Source: Tersicoccus mangrovi
GTDB taxonomy: Bacteria; Actinomycetota; Actinomycetes; Actinomycetales; Micrococcaceae
Reading direction: 5' to 3'
Assembly (NCBI RefSeq): GCF_036881825.1
Contig: NZ_JBAJMW010000002.1
Location: forward strand, 1 to 64,000
DNA: 64,000 bases
Shown: positions 16,510 to 24,456 of the stretch, piece after piece
Layout of the letters: every line of letters begins with the position of its first letter
Position numbering within the stretch: the first letter of the stretch is position 1
Translations under genes and position numbers: made by a program
Notes under the pieces: generated by a model
Told to the model about the DNA's origin: nothing
What the model saw: only the letters and a program-made list of their open reading frames with translations
Database searches by the model: none

Positions 16510-17444
16510 GCGCTCACTCCGTCGACCGCTCCGTCGGCCGTGGCCGGCATGGGGTAGTCGGCCGCGTTGAGCACCCAGCCCTCCATCGCCGAGAAGTCGA
16601 GCCGGGGCGGGGAGAAGATGTCGACGAGCCGGTGGTGGCCCTCGTCCACGGCCTCGCTCGTGTGCTCGCTCGGCGGCGGGATGACCGCGAGCGACGGCGA
16701 GCCGACGCGTCGGTGCTCGTCGTCCCGCCACACGGTCCGGTCGGTCGTCCAGGGCCACCGGATGTGGTGGACATAGTCCCCCGCGATGACCAGCGAGTAC
16801 TGCTCGAAGTCGTCGTGGTGGTGCGGCGAGAGCCGGCGGGGATCCCGCGGCCCCTCCTGGGGCGCGATCCAGTTGACCATCGCCGTCGTGCACCGGTAGA
16901 GCCGGAACGGGGAACCCGGCAGGGTGGGCACGGTGAGGTCGTACACGCGGATCCGGTAGCCGTCGACGGGCTCCGGCCAGGGCACGAACGGCGGGATGTT
17001 GCGGTGCGGCTGCGCGTAGGAGTCGCGGTTGACCGCCAGGGCGACCAGGTCCTCGGCGGTGGTGCGCACCAACCGGACGACCCGGCCCTCGCCCTGCACC
17101 CGGATGCGGCTGGGCCCGGGCGGCACGACGACCAGCCGTTCGCCGGGCACCTCGACGGTCTCGCCACCGGCCTCGACGGTCGCCGTCAGTGGCGCGTCGA
17201 CCGTGATCAGGACGGACTCCTCCGGTTCATCCCGGTCCTCGAACCGGCTCTCGCCGGTCACGCGGGACCAGCCCACGACGAGGTTCTGTCCCCGGGCGTA
17301 CCAGTCCTCGCGGCCGTCGACGGCGACCGCCGGTGGGAGCGCGGCGAACTCGGCGTACTCCATCCCGGAGTAGTCGGTGACGGGGGTGTCCGAGCTCGCC
17401 GCGGTGGCGAGCCGGGATCGGGGGTCTGCGGAGCCGTAGGGCAT
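16506..17444 (-). CDS. cupin-like protein of unknown function
   Basis: A 312-residue protein. A beta-rich N-terminal half (ITVDAPLTATVEAGGETV and a proline-rich turn) is followed by a second half with SPHHHDDFEQYSLVIAG, a histidine-rich metal-site-like motif of cupins, and later PPPSEHTSEAV with another His. It therefore looks like a two-domain RmlC-like cupin. I do not recognise a named family. ATG at 17444 has AGGAAGAG upstream. Its tight linkage to the monooxygenase (GTGA overlap) suggests a direct role on the substrate, perhaps isomerase or dioxygenase. Confidence 0.68.
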   Translation of the reverse strand: MPYGSADPRSRLATAASSDTPVTDYSGMEYAEFAALPPAVAVDGREDWYARGQNLVVGWSRVTGESRFEDRDEPEESVLITVDAPLTATVEAGGETVEVPGERLVVVPPGPSRIRVQGEGRVVRLVRTTAEDLVALAVNRDSYAQPHRNIPPFVPWPEPVDGYRIRVYDLTVPTLPGSPFRLYRCTTAMVNWIAPQEGPRDPRRLSPHHHDDFEQYSLVIAGDYVHHIRWPWTTDRTVWRDDEHRRVGSPSLAVIPPPSEHTSEAVDEGHHRLVDIFSPPRLDFSAMEGWVLNAADYPMPATADGAVDGVSA

Positions 17445-17459
17445 CGGTGGTCTCTTCCT

Positions 17460-17504
17460 GGTGTGGGTCGGGCCGGTGTGGGTCCGGCCGGTGTGGGTCC
17501 GGCC
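17460..17504. repeat. three tandem copies of a 15-bp unit
   Basis: GGTGTGGGTCCGGCC occurs at 17475-17489 and 17490-17504; the first copy at 17460-17474 has one change. It fills the 83-base gap between the aldolase stop and the upstream cupin-like gene's start region. It looks like slippage-prone spacer DNA and may also influence internal transcription. Confidence 0.65.
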
Positions 17505-17527
17505 GGGGTGCGTCGGGGTGGTGGGGT

Positions 17528-18313
17528 TCAGGCGCCGAGGCGCCGGTGGATGTCGCTGATGAGGTCGGTGGCGGCGGCACGGAGGATCCCCGTGTCGTTG
17601 CTGACCATGACGTAGGAGAAGCCCCGCGCCGCGGTGGCCTCGACCTGCTGGGCGGTCTGCACGGCGGTGCCGACCGGCAGGTTCCGCTGCGCGGCCCGGT
17701 CGAGGAGCGTGTCGACGAGCGCCTGGATCGCCGGGTCCGCTTCGGGCAGTCCGCTGGAGAGCTGCAGGTCGCCCATGCCCAGGAACACGCCGTTCAGGTG
17801 CGGGGTGTCCAGGACGGCGTCGACCGCCTCCAGGGCGGCACGGTCCTCGAGCTGGACGGCCCGCAGCACGTCCTCCCCGCGCGCCAGGTAGCGGTCGCGG
17901 TCGATCGCGCCCCAGCGGCCGGCCCGGGAGGTGCTGCCGTTGCCGCGGTCGCCCTGCGGGGCGAACGTCATGCCCGCGGCGGCCTCCCGCGCCTGCGCCG
18001 CCGTCGCGACCCGCGGGACGAGGATGCCGTCGACGCCGGAGTCGAGCAGGCGCTGCAGCTGCGACCCGGATCGGTCCGAGACGCGGACCAGCACGCTCAT
18101 GCCGTGCGCCTGGGCGACGACCGTGGCGGTGTAGGCGGTCTGCAGGTCCAGCGGCGCGTGCTCGAGGTCGATCACCACGAAGTCGAAGCCGGCGAGAGCG
18201 AGGATCTCCACGGTCTCGAGCGCGGGGATCTTCACCCAGGTCCCGACGAGGGTGCGGGTGGCCTCCCGGAGGCTGCGGGCGAACCCCGGGGTGGGCAGGT
18301 CGAGGGCGCTCAC
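17528..18313 (-). CDS. HpcH/HpaI-family aldolase
   Basis: A 261-residue class II (metal-dependent) aldolase. TWVKIPALETVEILALAGFD, the metal-binding Glu in AVQLEDRAAL and Asp in LGMGDLQLS follow the HpaI pattern. These enzymes cleave 4-hydroxy-2-oxo acids into pyruvate (or oxaloacetate-type product) and an aldehyde, a typical final step of ring-cleavage routes. GTG at 18313 overlaps the DUF6282 stop as GTGA. In this operon it would release central metabolites from the degraded chain. Confidence 0.83.
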   Translation of the reverse strand: MSALDLPTPGFARSLREATRTLVGTWVKIPALETVEILALAGFDFVVIDLEHAPLDLQTAYTATVVAQAHGMSVLVRVSDRSGSQLQRLLDSGVDGILVPRVATAAQAREAAAGMTFAPQGDRGNGSTSRAGRWGAIDRDRYLARGEDVLRAVQLEDRAALEAVDAVLDTPHLNGVFLGMGDLQLSSGLPEADPAIQALVDTLLDRAAQRNLPVGTAVQTAQQVEATAARGFSYVMVSNDTGILRAAATDLISDIHRRLGA

Positions 18314-19194
18314 CCGTCCAGTCCGATCAGCCGGGCCGGGTTGCGCCGGATCATCAGGTCGATCTCGTCCTCCCCGATGCCGAGGTCGAGCAGCCGGGGC
18401 AGCAGCCCCCGGTAGCCCTCGACCGGCAGCGGGTTGCCGACCTGTCCCAGGTCCGATCCGAGCACGGTGTGCTCGGCGCCGACCGCGCGGATCCACGCGA
18501 CGAGCTGCTCCGCGGGGAAGATGTGGTCGCGGTGGTACATCGCCACCTCGTGCTCGACGACGGCGCCCAGCCCGATCATCTCCTCCAGCCGGCTCCGGTC
18601 GATGTCCGAGACGTAGTCCGGGTGGCTGATGATCACCCGGTCGTGGCCGACGTCGTGCGCGGTACGGACGACGGCCAGGGCGGATCGGGCGTCGAGGTGG
18701 CCGGTGGAGACCAGCGCGCCCTCGGCCTTCGCCTGCTCCACGATCTGCCGGACCTCCGGCCGCACGCCGCCGTCCGCGTCGAACACCGAGACCTCCGCGC
18801 TCTGCATCATGCCGAGCGGCTGGAAGTGGGACTGGGTCTCGGCGTGGTGCGCGGAGTGCTCGAGGTGGATGTGCGAGGAGATCGTGGGGAACCAGATCAC
18901 CTTGCCGCCCATCTTCAGCGACCGGTCCACGGCCCACGGGTTGAGGCCCCCGTTGACGCTGTTCATCGCGATGCCGCCGTACACCTCGATGGGCAGGTCC
19001 TCGAGCAGGGGCTGCATCGCCAGCACGTCGGTGACGGTGTCGTGGTAGTGGCACTTGACCACGATGGCGCGGAAGCCGGCGTCGGCGGCCTGCCGCGCCG
19101 CCTCGACGTGGGTGATGCGGCGGGGCATCGGGGAGGGGCCCGAGTGGCAGTGCAGGTCGACGGCTCCGTCGAGCAGCTCGTCCACAACGGTCAT
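18310..19194 (-). CDS. DUF6282-family metal-dependent hydrolase-like protein, first copy
   Basis: A 294-residue amidohydrolase-like TIM barrel. DLHCHSGPSP at 13-22 gives the first metal ligands; further His/Asp candidates lie in VVKCHYHD, FPTISSHIHLEHS, STGHLD, IISHPDY and LGSDLG. The pattern fits the amidohydrolase superfamily and the family I know as DUF6282; the reaction is undefined. A paralogue lies at the head of the same operon (22266-23270). Hydrolysis or decarboxylation of a pathway acid is a guess. Confidence 0.7.
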   Translation of the reverse strand: MTVVDELLDGAVDLHCHSGPSPMPRRITHVEAARQAADAGFRAIVVKCHYHDTVTDVLAMQPLLEDLPIEVYGGIAMNSVNGGLNPWAVDRSLKMGGKVIWFPTISSHIHLEHSAHHAETQSHFQPLGMMQSAEVSVFDADGGVRPEVRQIVEQAKAEGALVSTGHLDARSALAVVRTAHDVGHDRVIISHPDYVSDIDRSRLEEMIGLGAVVEHEVAMYHRDHIFPAEQLVAWIRAVGAEHTVLGSDLGQVGNPLPVEGYRGLLPRLLDLGIGEDEIDLMIRRNPARLIGLDG

Positions 19195-19246
19195 GATCGG
19201 TGGTCCTTTCGGTGGCAGGTCATCGGACAGCAGTCCAGCGGAGCGC

Positions 19247-20248
19247 TCATCGGATCGCCATCGCGTTCGGTGGCGAGCCGACCCCGCCGACGACGGCCAG
19301 GGGCTTCGCCGTCAGCAGGACGTCGTAGCGGCCGTCCGCCGCGCAGGCGTCGGCCAGCTCGTGCAGGCGCCACAGTTCGCCGAGGTAGAGCCCGAGCAGG
19401 GCGATCAGCGGGCGGTGCAGCATGCCGTTGTGGCTGGGGCCGCGCTCCGCGGGCGGTTCCGCGGGGTCGACGAACCCGGAGTCGGGGTCCACCGGGAAGG
19501 CCTCCACCCCGGCGTTGTCGGAGGCCAGCATGGCGATGCCCGTGTCCCAGAGGAACTCGAGCATCGCGGTGCTCTGCTCGATGCCGGGCGAGCCCCAGTG
19601 GCGACGGCGATGGTCCTGCTGCTCCGGGGTGAGGCCGAGGTAGTCCTCGGCCCAGCCCGTGTGCATCAGCAGGACGTCGCCGCGCCGCAGGTCGACCTGC
19701 TGCCGGGCGGCCGCGCCCCGCAGGTCCGCGACCGTGATCGGCTGGTTGGTGGTCACGTCCAGCCGCTCGCCCCGGTCGGCGAAGTAGCGGGGCAGGTCCA
19801 GCAGGACGCCGCGCGTCACGACGCCGTGCTCGGCGACCAGCTGGATGCCCAGGTCCGGCCCGTCGGCGGTGATCCGCTCGTCGGGCACCCCGCCGTAGAA
19901 CCCGTGCACGGGGTGGCGCATGTGCCGGAGCCCGTCGATCTGCGAGGTGGACTGCAGATAGAACGAGTCCAGCCAGTCGTCCCGGTGGTTCGGGTTGTTG
20001 GCGAACACGTGGTGCTCGGTGGGCGGCCGCGTCCCGGCGATGCTGGGCACGAACGTGTTCAGCGGGTAGTCGAGGTCGAAGACGCGGCCGTCCCGCACCA
20101 GGGAGGCCGCGGCGGCGGTCTCCTCCGGTCCGATGAAGTTGAGCGTGCCCAGCTGGTCGCCGACCCCGAACACTCCCCAGGACGAACCCGGCGGGGCGTC
20201 GGTCCGCGTCAGGAGGTCGCGGTACGACGGGATGGAGCGGATCGTCAC
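19247..20248 (-). CDS. cyclase-family protein (kynurenine-formamidase-like fold)
   Basis: A 333-residue member of the metal-dependent cyclase family. The metal-binding region reads QIDGLRHMRHPVHGFYGGVP rather than the HxGTHxDxP of KynB, the variant seen in longer cyclase-family proteins that use QxDxxxH followed by a YxG turn. LRRGDVLLMHTGWAEDY is the typical second motif. Such enzymes hydrolyse cyclic or amide bonds. GTG at 20248 overlaps the transporter stop as GTGA. It may open a cyclic intermediate in this pathway. The gap of 52 bases before the next gene holds only a ribosome binding site. Confidence 0.75.
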   Translation of the reverse strand: MTIRSIPSYRDLLTRTDAPPGSSWGVFGVGDQLGTLNFIGPEETAAAASLVRDGRVFDLDYPLNTFVPSIAGTRPPTEHHVFANNPNHRDDWLDSFYLQSTSQIDGLRHMRHPVHGFYGGVPDERITADGPDLGIQLVAEHGVVTRGVLLDLPRYFADRGERLDVTTNQPITVADLRGAAARQQVDLRRGDVLLMHTGWAEDYLGLTPEQQDHRRRHWGSPGIEQSTAMLEFLWDTGIAMLASDNAGVEAFPVDPDSGFVDPAEPPAERGPSHNGMLHRPLIALLGLYLGELWRLHELADACAADGRYDVLLTAKPLAVVGGVGSPPNAMAIR

Positions 20249-21627
20249 GCCTGCACCCCGACCGCGGGCGACTTGCCGGGCGCGTCGCCGGTAGCGACCG
20301 TCTCGTCGTCGCCCAGGTCGATCCCGCGGGTCTCGGGCGAGACGGCGACACTGCCGAGGATCAGCACGCCGGCCACGACCAGGAGCACCACCGGCGTCAT
20401 GCCCAGCGGCATGAAGGCGGACAGGCCCGCCTGGTAGGCCGCGAAGAAGCCGGGGATGACCACGGCGAGCGAGTAGCCGATGCCCCAGCCGGAGGAGCGG
20501 ATCCGGGTCGGGAAGCGCTCGTTGATGTAGGAGGGAAGGGTGCCGATCGTGAAGCCGTTGATGCACTGGACCACGAACACGACGGCCACCAGGCCGGCGA
20601 ACGGGATGGCGACCCCGCTGCCGAGGACGGCGAACAGCCCGGACATGACAACCAGCACCAGGACGCCCGCGATCAGTAGCACCGGCTTGCGGCCGAGCCG
20701 GTCGCTGAGCCGGCCGGCGAGCATGTAGGCGAACGGGACGACGATGTTCGCGAAGATGATGCTCAGGGTCAGGTCGTTGGCCGTGAAGCCCGGGCGGCCC
20801 AGCAGCAGCTGCGGGATCACCGAGCCGACCATGTTGACCATGAAGAAGACGCCGGTCATGAGCACGAAGACCTGGGCGAACGCCACGATGTGCTTGCGTC
20901 CGAGCATCTCCCGGATCGGGTTCTTCGCCTTCTCGGTCTCGATCCACAGCACGGACTCCTCGACGTCCTTGCGCAGGTACCGGGCCACGACCCAGGCGAA
21001 GACGGCGCCGGCGACGAACGGGATCCGCCAGCCCCACTGGACGTACGGCGAGCTGATCTGGCCCGCGGGCGAGATCTGGAGGGCGAGGAAGGTGAAGATG
21101 GCGATGGCAACGTAGCCGATGGTCGAGGCGCTCTGCACGAAGCCGCCGATGAAGCCGCGGCGTTCCGGCCGGGCGTACTCGATGGCCATGGGGGTGGCCG
21201 CCGTGTACTCCCCGCCGAGGAAGACGCCGTCGATGAAGCGCAGCAGCAGGAGCAGGCTGATCGCGGTGACGCTGCCGATCTGCTGGGCGCCGGGCAGACA
21301 CGCGATGATCAGCGTCGTCACGCCGAAGCCGTACATCGAGATGGCGCCGACGCGCTTGCGACCCAGCCGGTCGGACAGGTGCCCGAAGAGGATGGCGCCG
21401 ACCGGCCGGCCGAACAGGGTGGTGGCGAGGGTGAAGCCGGTGACGACGGCGGTCTGTCCCGGGTCGAGGCCGCGGGTGAAGTACACCATCGCCGGCAGCA
21501 GCGCGATCGAGGGCAGGTAGATGTCGAACGAGTCGACGAGGAAGCCCCAGAAGGCGCCCCGGATGGCCCGCCGGCGGCGGACGGTGGGATCGGTCGTCGA
21601 CGTGTCGACACCGGGAGATGTGCTCAT
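20245..21627 (-). CDS. MFS transporter, metabolite:H+ symporter type
   Basis: A 460-residue inner-membrane protein with 12 predicted helices. LFGHLSDRLGRKRV in loop 2-3 is the MFS signature, repeated as LAGRLSDRLGRKPV in the second half; RFIDGVFLGGEYTAATPMAIEYA resembles the MHS group (KgtP, ShiA, ProP), which import organic acids. ATG at 21627 has AAGGA six bases upstream. An alternative ATG at 21663 lies further upstream without a good site. It is probably the uptake system for the substrate of this operon. Confidence 0.83.
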   Translation of the reverse strand: MSTSPGVDTSTTDPTVRRRRAIRGAFWGFLVDSFDIYLPSIALLPAMVYFTRGLDPGQTAVVTGFTLATTLFGRPVGAILFGHLSDRLGRKRVGAISMYGFGVTTLIIACLPGAQQIGSVTAISLLLLLRFIDGVFLGGEYTAATPMAIEYARPERRGFIGGFVQSASTIGYVAIAIFTFLALQISPAGQISSPYVQWGWRIPFVAGAVFAWVVARYLRKDVEESVLWIETEKAKNPIREMLGRKHIVAFAQVFVLMTGVFFMVNMVGSVIPQLLLGRPGFTANDLTLSIIFANIVVPFAYMLAGRLSDRLGRKPVLLIAGVLVLVVMSGLFAVLGSGVAIPFAGLVAVVFVVQCINGFTIGTLPSYINERFPTRIRSSGWGIGYSLAVVIPGFFAAYQAGLSAFMPLGMTPVVLLVVAGVLILGSVAVSPETRGIDLGDDETVATGDAPGKSPAVGVQA

Positions 21628-21702
21628 GATGATCCTTTTCTGTGCTGGCGCGGGGACCGTCATTGGTCCCCGTCGGAGGAGGCGTGGTCCGGCCGGGGCC
21701 GG

Positions 21703-22269
21703 TCAGGAAGGAGGTCGGACGTCGAAGGCGCGCAGCTGCAGCGCGATCATGCGGTAGTAGCCGACGAGGGTGACGAGTTCGGCGACGGCCTGCCGGCCGA
21801 GCGCGTCCACGGCCGCGTCGAACGCGGCGTCGTCGAGCGGGGCGCCGGTGACCAGCCGCCGGGCGAGCTCGTGGGCGGCTTCTTCGGCCGTGTCGGAGAA
21901 CTGCGGCTCCCCGTCGAGCAAGGCCGCGATCTCCTCCTCGGAGAGGCCGGCGGCCCGGCCGGCCCGCACGTGGGCCCACCGTTCGAAGTCGCTGTCCTCC
22001 GCACGGGCGACCGTCAGCACGACGATCTCCTGGGTGCGCCGCGACAGGGTGAGCGAGAACCGCACGGTGTGGCCGAGGGGTTCCAGCGCCAGGCCCAGGT
22101 CCGGGCTGAGCTGCCAGACGGCCGGCGGGCCGGTGAGCCGCCCGTCGGCGTCGACGAGGGAGAAGTCCGTGCCGCGCCCGGCCCGGTCACCACCGGTGAA
22201 CCGGCGGAGCAGTTCCTGCCCCGCCGCGGAGCGCTGGAGGGCGTCGGCGTCGCCGAGTCGGCGGTTCAC
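21703..22269 (-). CDS. carboxymuconolactone decarboxylase-family protein, AhpD-like
   Basis: A 188-residue helical protein. SLTLSRRTQEIVVLTVARAEDSDFERWAHVRAGRAAGLSEEEI is the text of the longer CMD subgroup (split here: SLTLSRRTQEIV, then FERWAHVRAGRAAG), followed by ELVTLVGYYRMIALQLRAF. The Cys of AhpD is missing. GTG at 22269 overlaps the DUF6282 stop as GTGA. It is the third CMD-family gene in the operon. Exact role unknown. Confidence 0.72.
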   Translation of the reverse strand: MNRRLGDADALQRSAAGQELLRRFTGGDRAGRGTDFSLVDADGRLTGPPAVWQLSPDLGLALEPLGHTVRFSLTLSRRTQEIVVLTVARAEDSDFERWAHVRAGRAAGLSEEEIAALLDGEPQFSDTAEEAAHELARRLVTGAPLDDAAFDAAVDALGRQAVAELVTLVGYYRMIALQLRAFDVRPPS

Positions 22270-23270
22270 GCGGCACCGGGGACCGGCAGGCCCAGCAGCC
22301 GGTGCGGGTTGACGACGAGCATGGTGCGCAGCTCGTCCGCGGTGAAGCCCAGGTAGTGCAGCTGCTCGGTGAAGCTGCGCAGGCTCTCGGGCTCCGGGGG
22401 CACCCAGCGGGAGAACACGTCCGAGCTGAGCACCACGTGCTCGGGGCCGAGCAGCCGGATCGCCTCGGCGATGTCGCGCACGCGGTGGTGAGACTCGGGG
22501 TTGATCAGCGGGGCACTGGAGAACTCGAGGATGCCACCGAGGTCGGTGAAGACCCGCAGGTCGGCCGGGTCGTCCGTGAAGTGCAGGGGGTGGGTGATCA
22601 TCGCCGGCCGGCCCAGCTGCCGGCAGAGCCGGGCGACCGCCAGGCTCTCCTCGAGCCCGAGGTGGCCGGTCGCGACCAGCATGTCGCGGGACACGGCGGC
22701 CCGGACGGCGTCCTCGGCCGCGGGCGTCAGCTCGCCGTCCTTGGCGACCGTGATGGCGTGGGACTCGGCCCACTCCCGGAAGTTCGGGGTCTGCCGCTCG
22801 AGCAGCATGGAGATGTAGCCCCACCGGTCGACGTCGGCGCGGGCACCCCAGGTGGGCATGAACACCACACCGGCGCCGTGGTCGGCGGCCCACTCGACGA
22901 TGGTCGGGTCGACACCGCCGACCTGCGGGTTCAGCGTGATGCTGCCGATCACCCGGAAGTCGGTCTCCCCCAGGGACTGCTGCACGAGCCGGGCGCGGTC
23001 CATCGTCGGCCACAGGTGCGACTTGAGCACCCAGCCCCGGATCCCGTACGCCCGAGCGAGCCGGGCGACGGCCGCGTCGTCGCCGCGGTTCTGCGCTCGC
23101 TCGGCCAGATCGGGCTGGCCGTGCACGTGCAGATCGATCGCACCCTCGAGGAATCTGCCGAAGTCAGGCGGCAGTGCATCCTCGAACGAGGGGGTCAGCG
23201 CGGGGTCGTCCACTGGGGTCTCCGTTTCCATCGTCATCGTCGACGTCGTCATCGTAAGACCGTCGTACAT
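22266..23270 (-). CDS. DUF6282-family metal-dependent hydrolase-like protein, second copy
   Basis: A 334-residue paralogue of the 18310 gene. DLHVHGQPD at 46-54, VLKSHLWPT, FMPTWGARAD, ATGHLGLE, MITHPLHF and LSSDVFS line up with the same motif series. It heads the minus-strand operon. The start is uncertain: ATG codons lie at 23270, 23252, 23237 and 23231, none with a ribosome binding site; I chose the longest. Two copies in one operon suggest two related hydrolytic steps or a heteromeric enzyme. Confidence 0.7.
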   Translation of the reverse strand: MYDGLTMTTSTMTMETETPVDDPALTPSFEDALPPDFGRFLEGAIDLHVHGQPDLAERAQNRGDDAAVARLARAYGIRGWVLKSHLWPTMDRARLVQQSLGETDFRVIGSITLNPQVGGVDPTIVEWAADHGAGVVFMPTWGARADVDRWGYISMLLERQTPNFREWAESHAITVAKDGELTPAAEDAVRAAVSRDMLVATGHLGLEESLAVARLCRQLGRPAMITHPLHFTDDPADLRVFTDLGGILEFSSAPLINPESHHRVRDIAEAIRLLGPEHVVLSSDVFSRWVPPEPESLRSFTEQLHYLGFTADELRTMLVVNPHRLLGLPVPGAA

Positions 23271-23272
23271 TC

Positions 23273-23292
23273 CGATATCGCGCCACGTGGCG
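23273..23292. promoter_or_regulatory. adjacent palindromes CGATATCG and CGCCACGTGGCG in the divergent promoter
   Basis: Two perfect palindromes abut: CGATATCG at 23273-23280 and CGCCACGTGGCG at 23281-23292. They lie directly before the first codon of the operon head and about 100 bases before the esterase start on the other strand. They are candidate sites for the PucR-like or GntR regulator. Confidence 0.4.
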
Positions 23293-23390
23293 GGCACATC
23301 GAGCGACTTTCCGGCCATCTGGCGGTGGGGTCCGGGGGGCTCATCCGTCAAGATGAATCGACCGGTCCGCGCGGCCAGGAAGGGGTGCCC

Positions 23391-24395
23391 ATGGAGCACA
23401 TCAGCACCACGGAGACGACGGGTGGGGCATTGGCCTCGATGCTGGCTCGCCCCCCGTTCGACCCCGAGCTTGAGGCCGCCCTGACCACACTCGCCGACGG
23501 CGTCCCGCCGACCGTGACCGAGCGGATGATCGGACCGATGCGCGAGAACCCCCGGCTGCGGGTGACGCCGGAGATGGCCCGGGACGCCGGCATCCGCAGC
23601 CGTGACCTCGTCATCGCCGGGCACGACGGGGACGACGTCGTCGTCACCGTCCTGGAGGCGGAGGGCCGCACCGGCGTCGGCCCGGGCATCTACCACCTGC
23701 ACGGCGGCGGCATGATCGTCGGCGACCGGTGGTCCGGCGTGGCCGCCCTCTTCGACTGGCTGCACCGCTACCAGGCCGTGGCCGTCTCCCTCGAGTACCG
23801 TCTCGCACCGGAGTACCCGGACCCCTACCCCGTCGAGGACTGCTATCAAGGGCTCATCTGGCTCCAGACGCACGCAGCGGAGCTGAGCATCGACCCGTCA
23901 CGCGTCTTGATCACCGGCGCGAGTGCCGGTGGTGGCCTCGCGGCCGGCGTGACCCTGCTGATGCGCGACCGGGGACTGGCCCCGTTGATGGGGCAGCTGC
24001 TCATGTACCCGATGCTCGACGACCGGGACAATACCGTTTCCAGCGCCCAGATGGACGGGATCGGGGTGTGGGATCGCGGCAGCAATCGCACGGGTTGGAC
24101 CGCGCTGCTCGGCGATCGCCGGGCCACGGACGACGTGTCGATCTACGCCGCCCCCGCGCGGGCCACCGATCTCTCCGGTCTTCCGCCCGCGTTCATCGAC
24201 TGCGGCAGTGCCGAGGTCTTCCGGGACGAGGATGTCGCCTATGCCAGCGCCCTGTGGGCCTCCGGCGGGCAGGCGGAGCTGCACGTGTGGCCCGGCGGAT
24301 TCCACGCCTTCGAAGGCTACGCACCGCAGGCCGCCCTCTCCCGGGAGATGGTTCAGGCACGGGACCGATGGGTGCACCGACTGCTCGGCGAGTAA
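23391..24395 (+). CDS. HSL-family alpha/beta hydrolase (esterase)
   Basis: A 334-residue esterase/lipase of the hormone-sensitive lipase family (bacterial family IV). HGGG at 104-107 forms the oxyanion hole, GASAGG (176-181) holds the nucleophile Ser178, an Asp follows in SAEVFRDED and the His is in GGFHAFEG. ATG at 23391 has AGGAAGGGG just upstream. It faces the catabolic operon and could hydrolyse the ester or lactone made by the Baeyer-Villiger enzyme. The PucR-like gene follows 61 bases later on the same strand. Confidence 0.84.
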   Translation: MEHISTTETTGGALASMLARPPFDPELEAALTTLADGVPPTVTERMIGPMRENPRLRVTPEMARDAGIRSRDLVIAGHDGDDVVVTVLEAEGRTGVGPGIYHLHGGGMIVGDRWSGVAALFDWLHRYQAVAVSLEYRLAPEYPDPYPVEDCYQGLIWLQTHAAELSIDPSRVLITGASAGGGLAAGVTLLMRDRGLAPLMGQLLMYPMLDDRDNTVSSAQMDGIGVWDRGSNRTGWTALLGDRRATDDVSIYAAPARATDLSGLPPAFIDCGSAEVFRDEDVAYASALWASGGQAELHVWPGGFHAFEGYAPQAALSREMVQARDRWVHRLLGE

Positions 24396-24456
24396 GCGTG
24401 ACGCCACCCGGGGGCCGTGGCAGGATGATCGGCGAGAACGTGCGAAGGAGCCGTGC

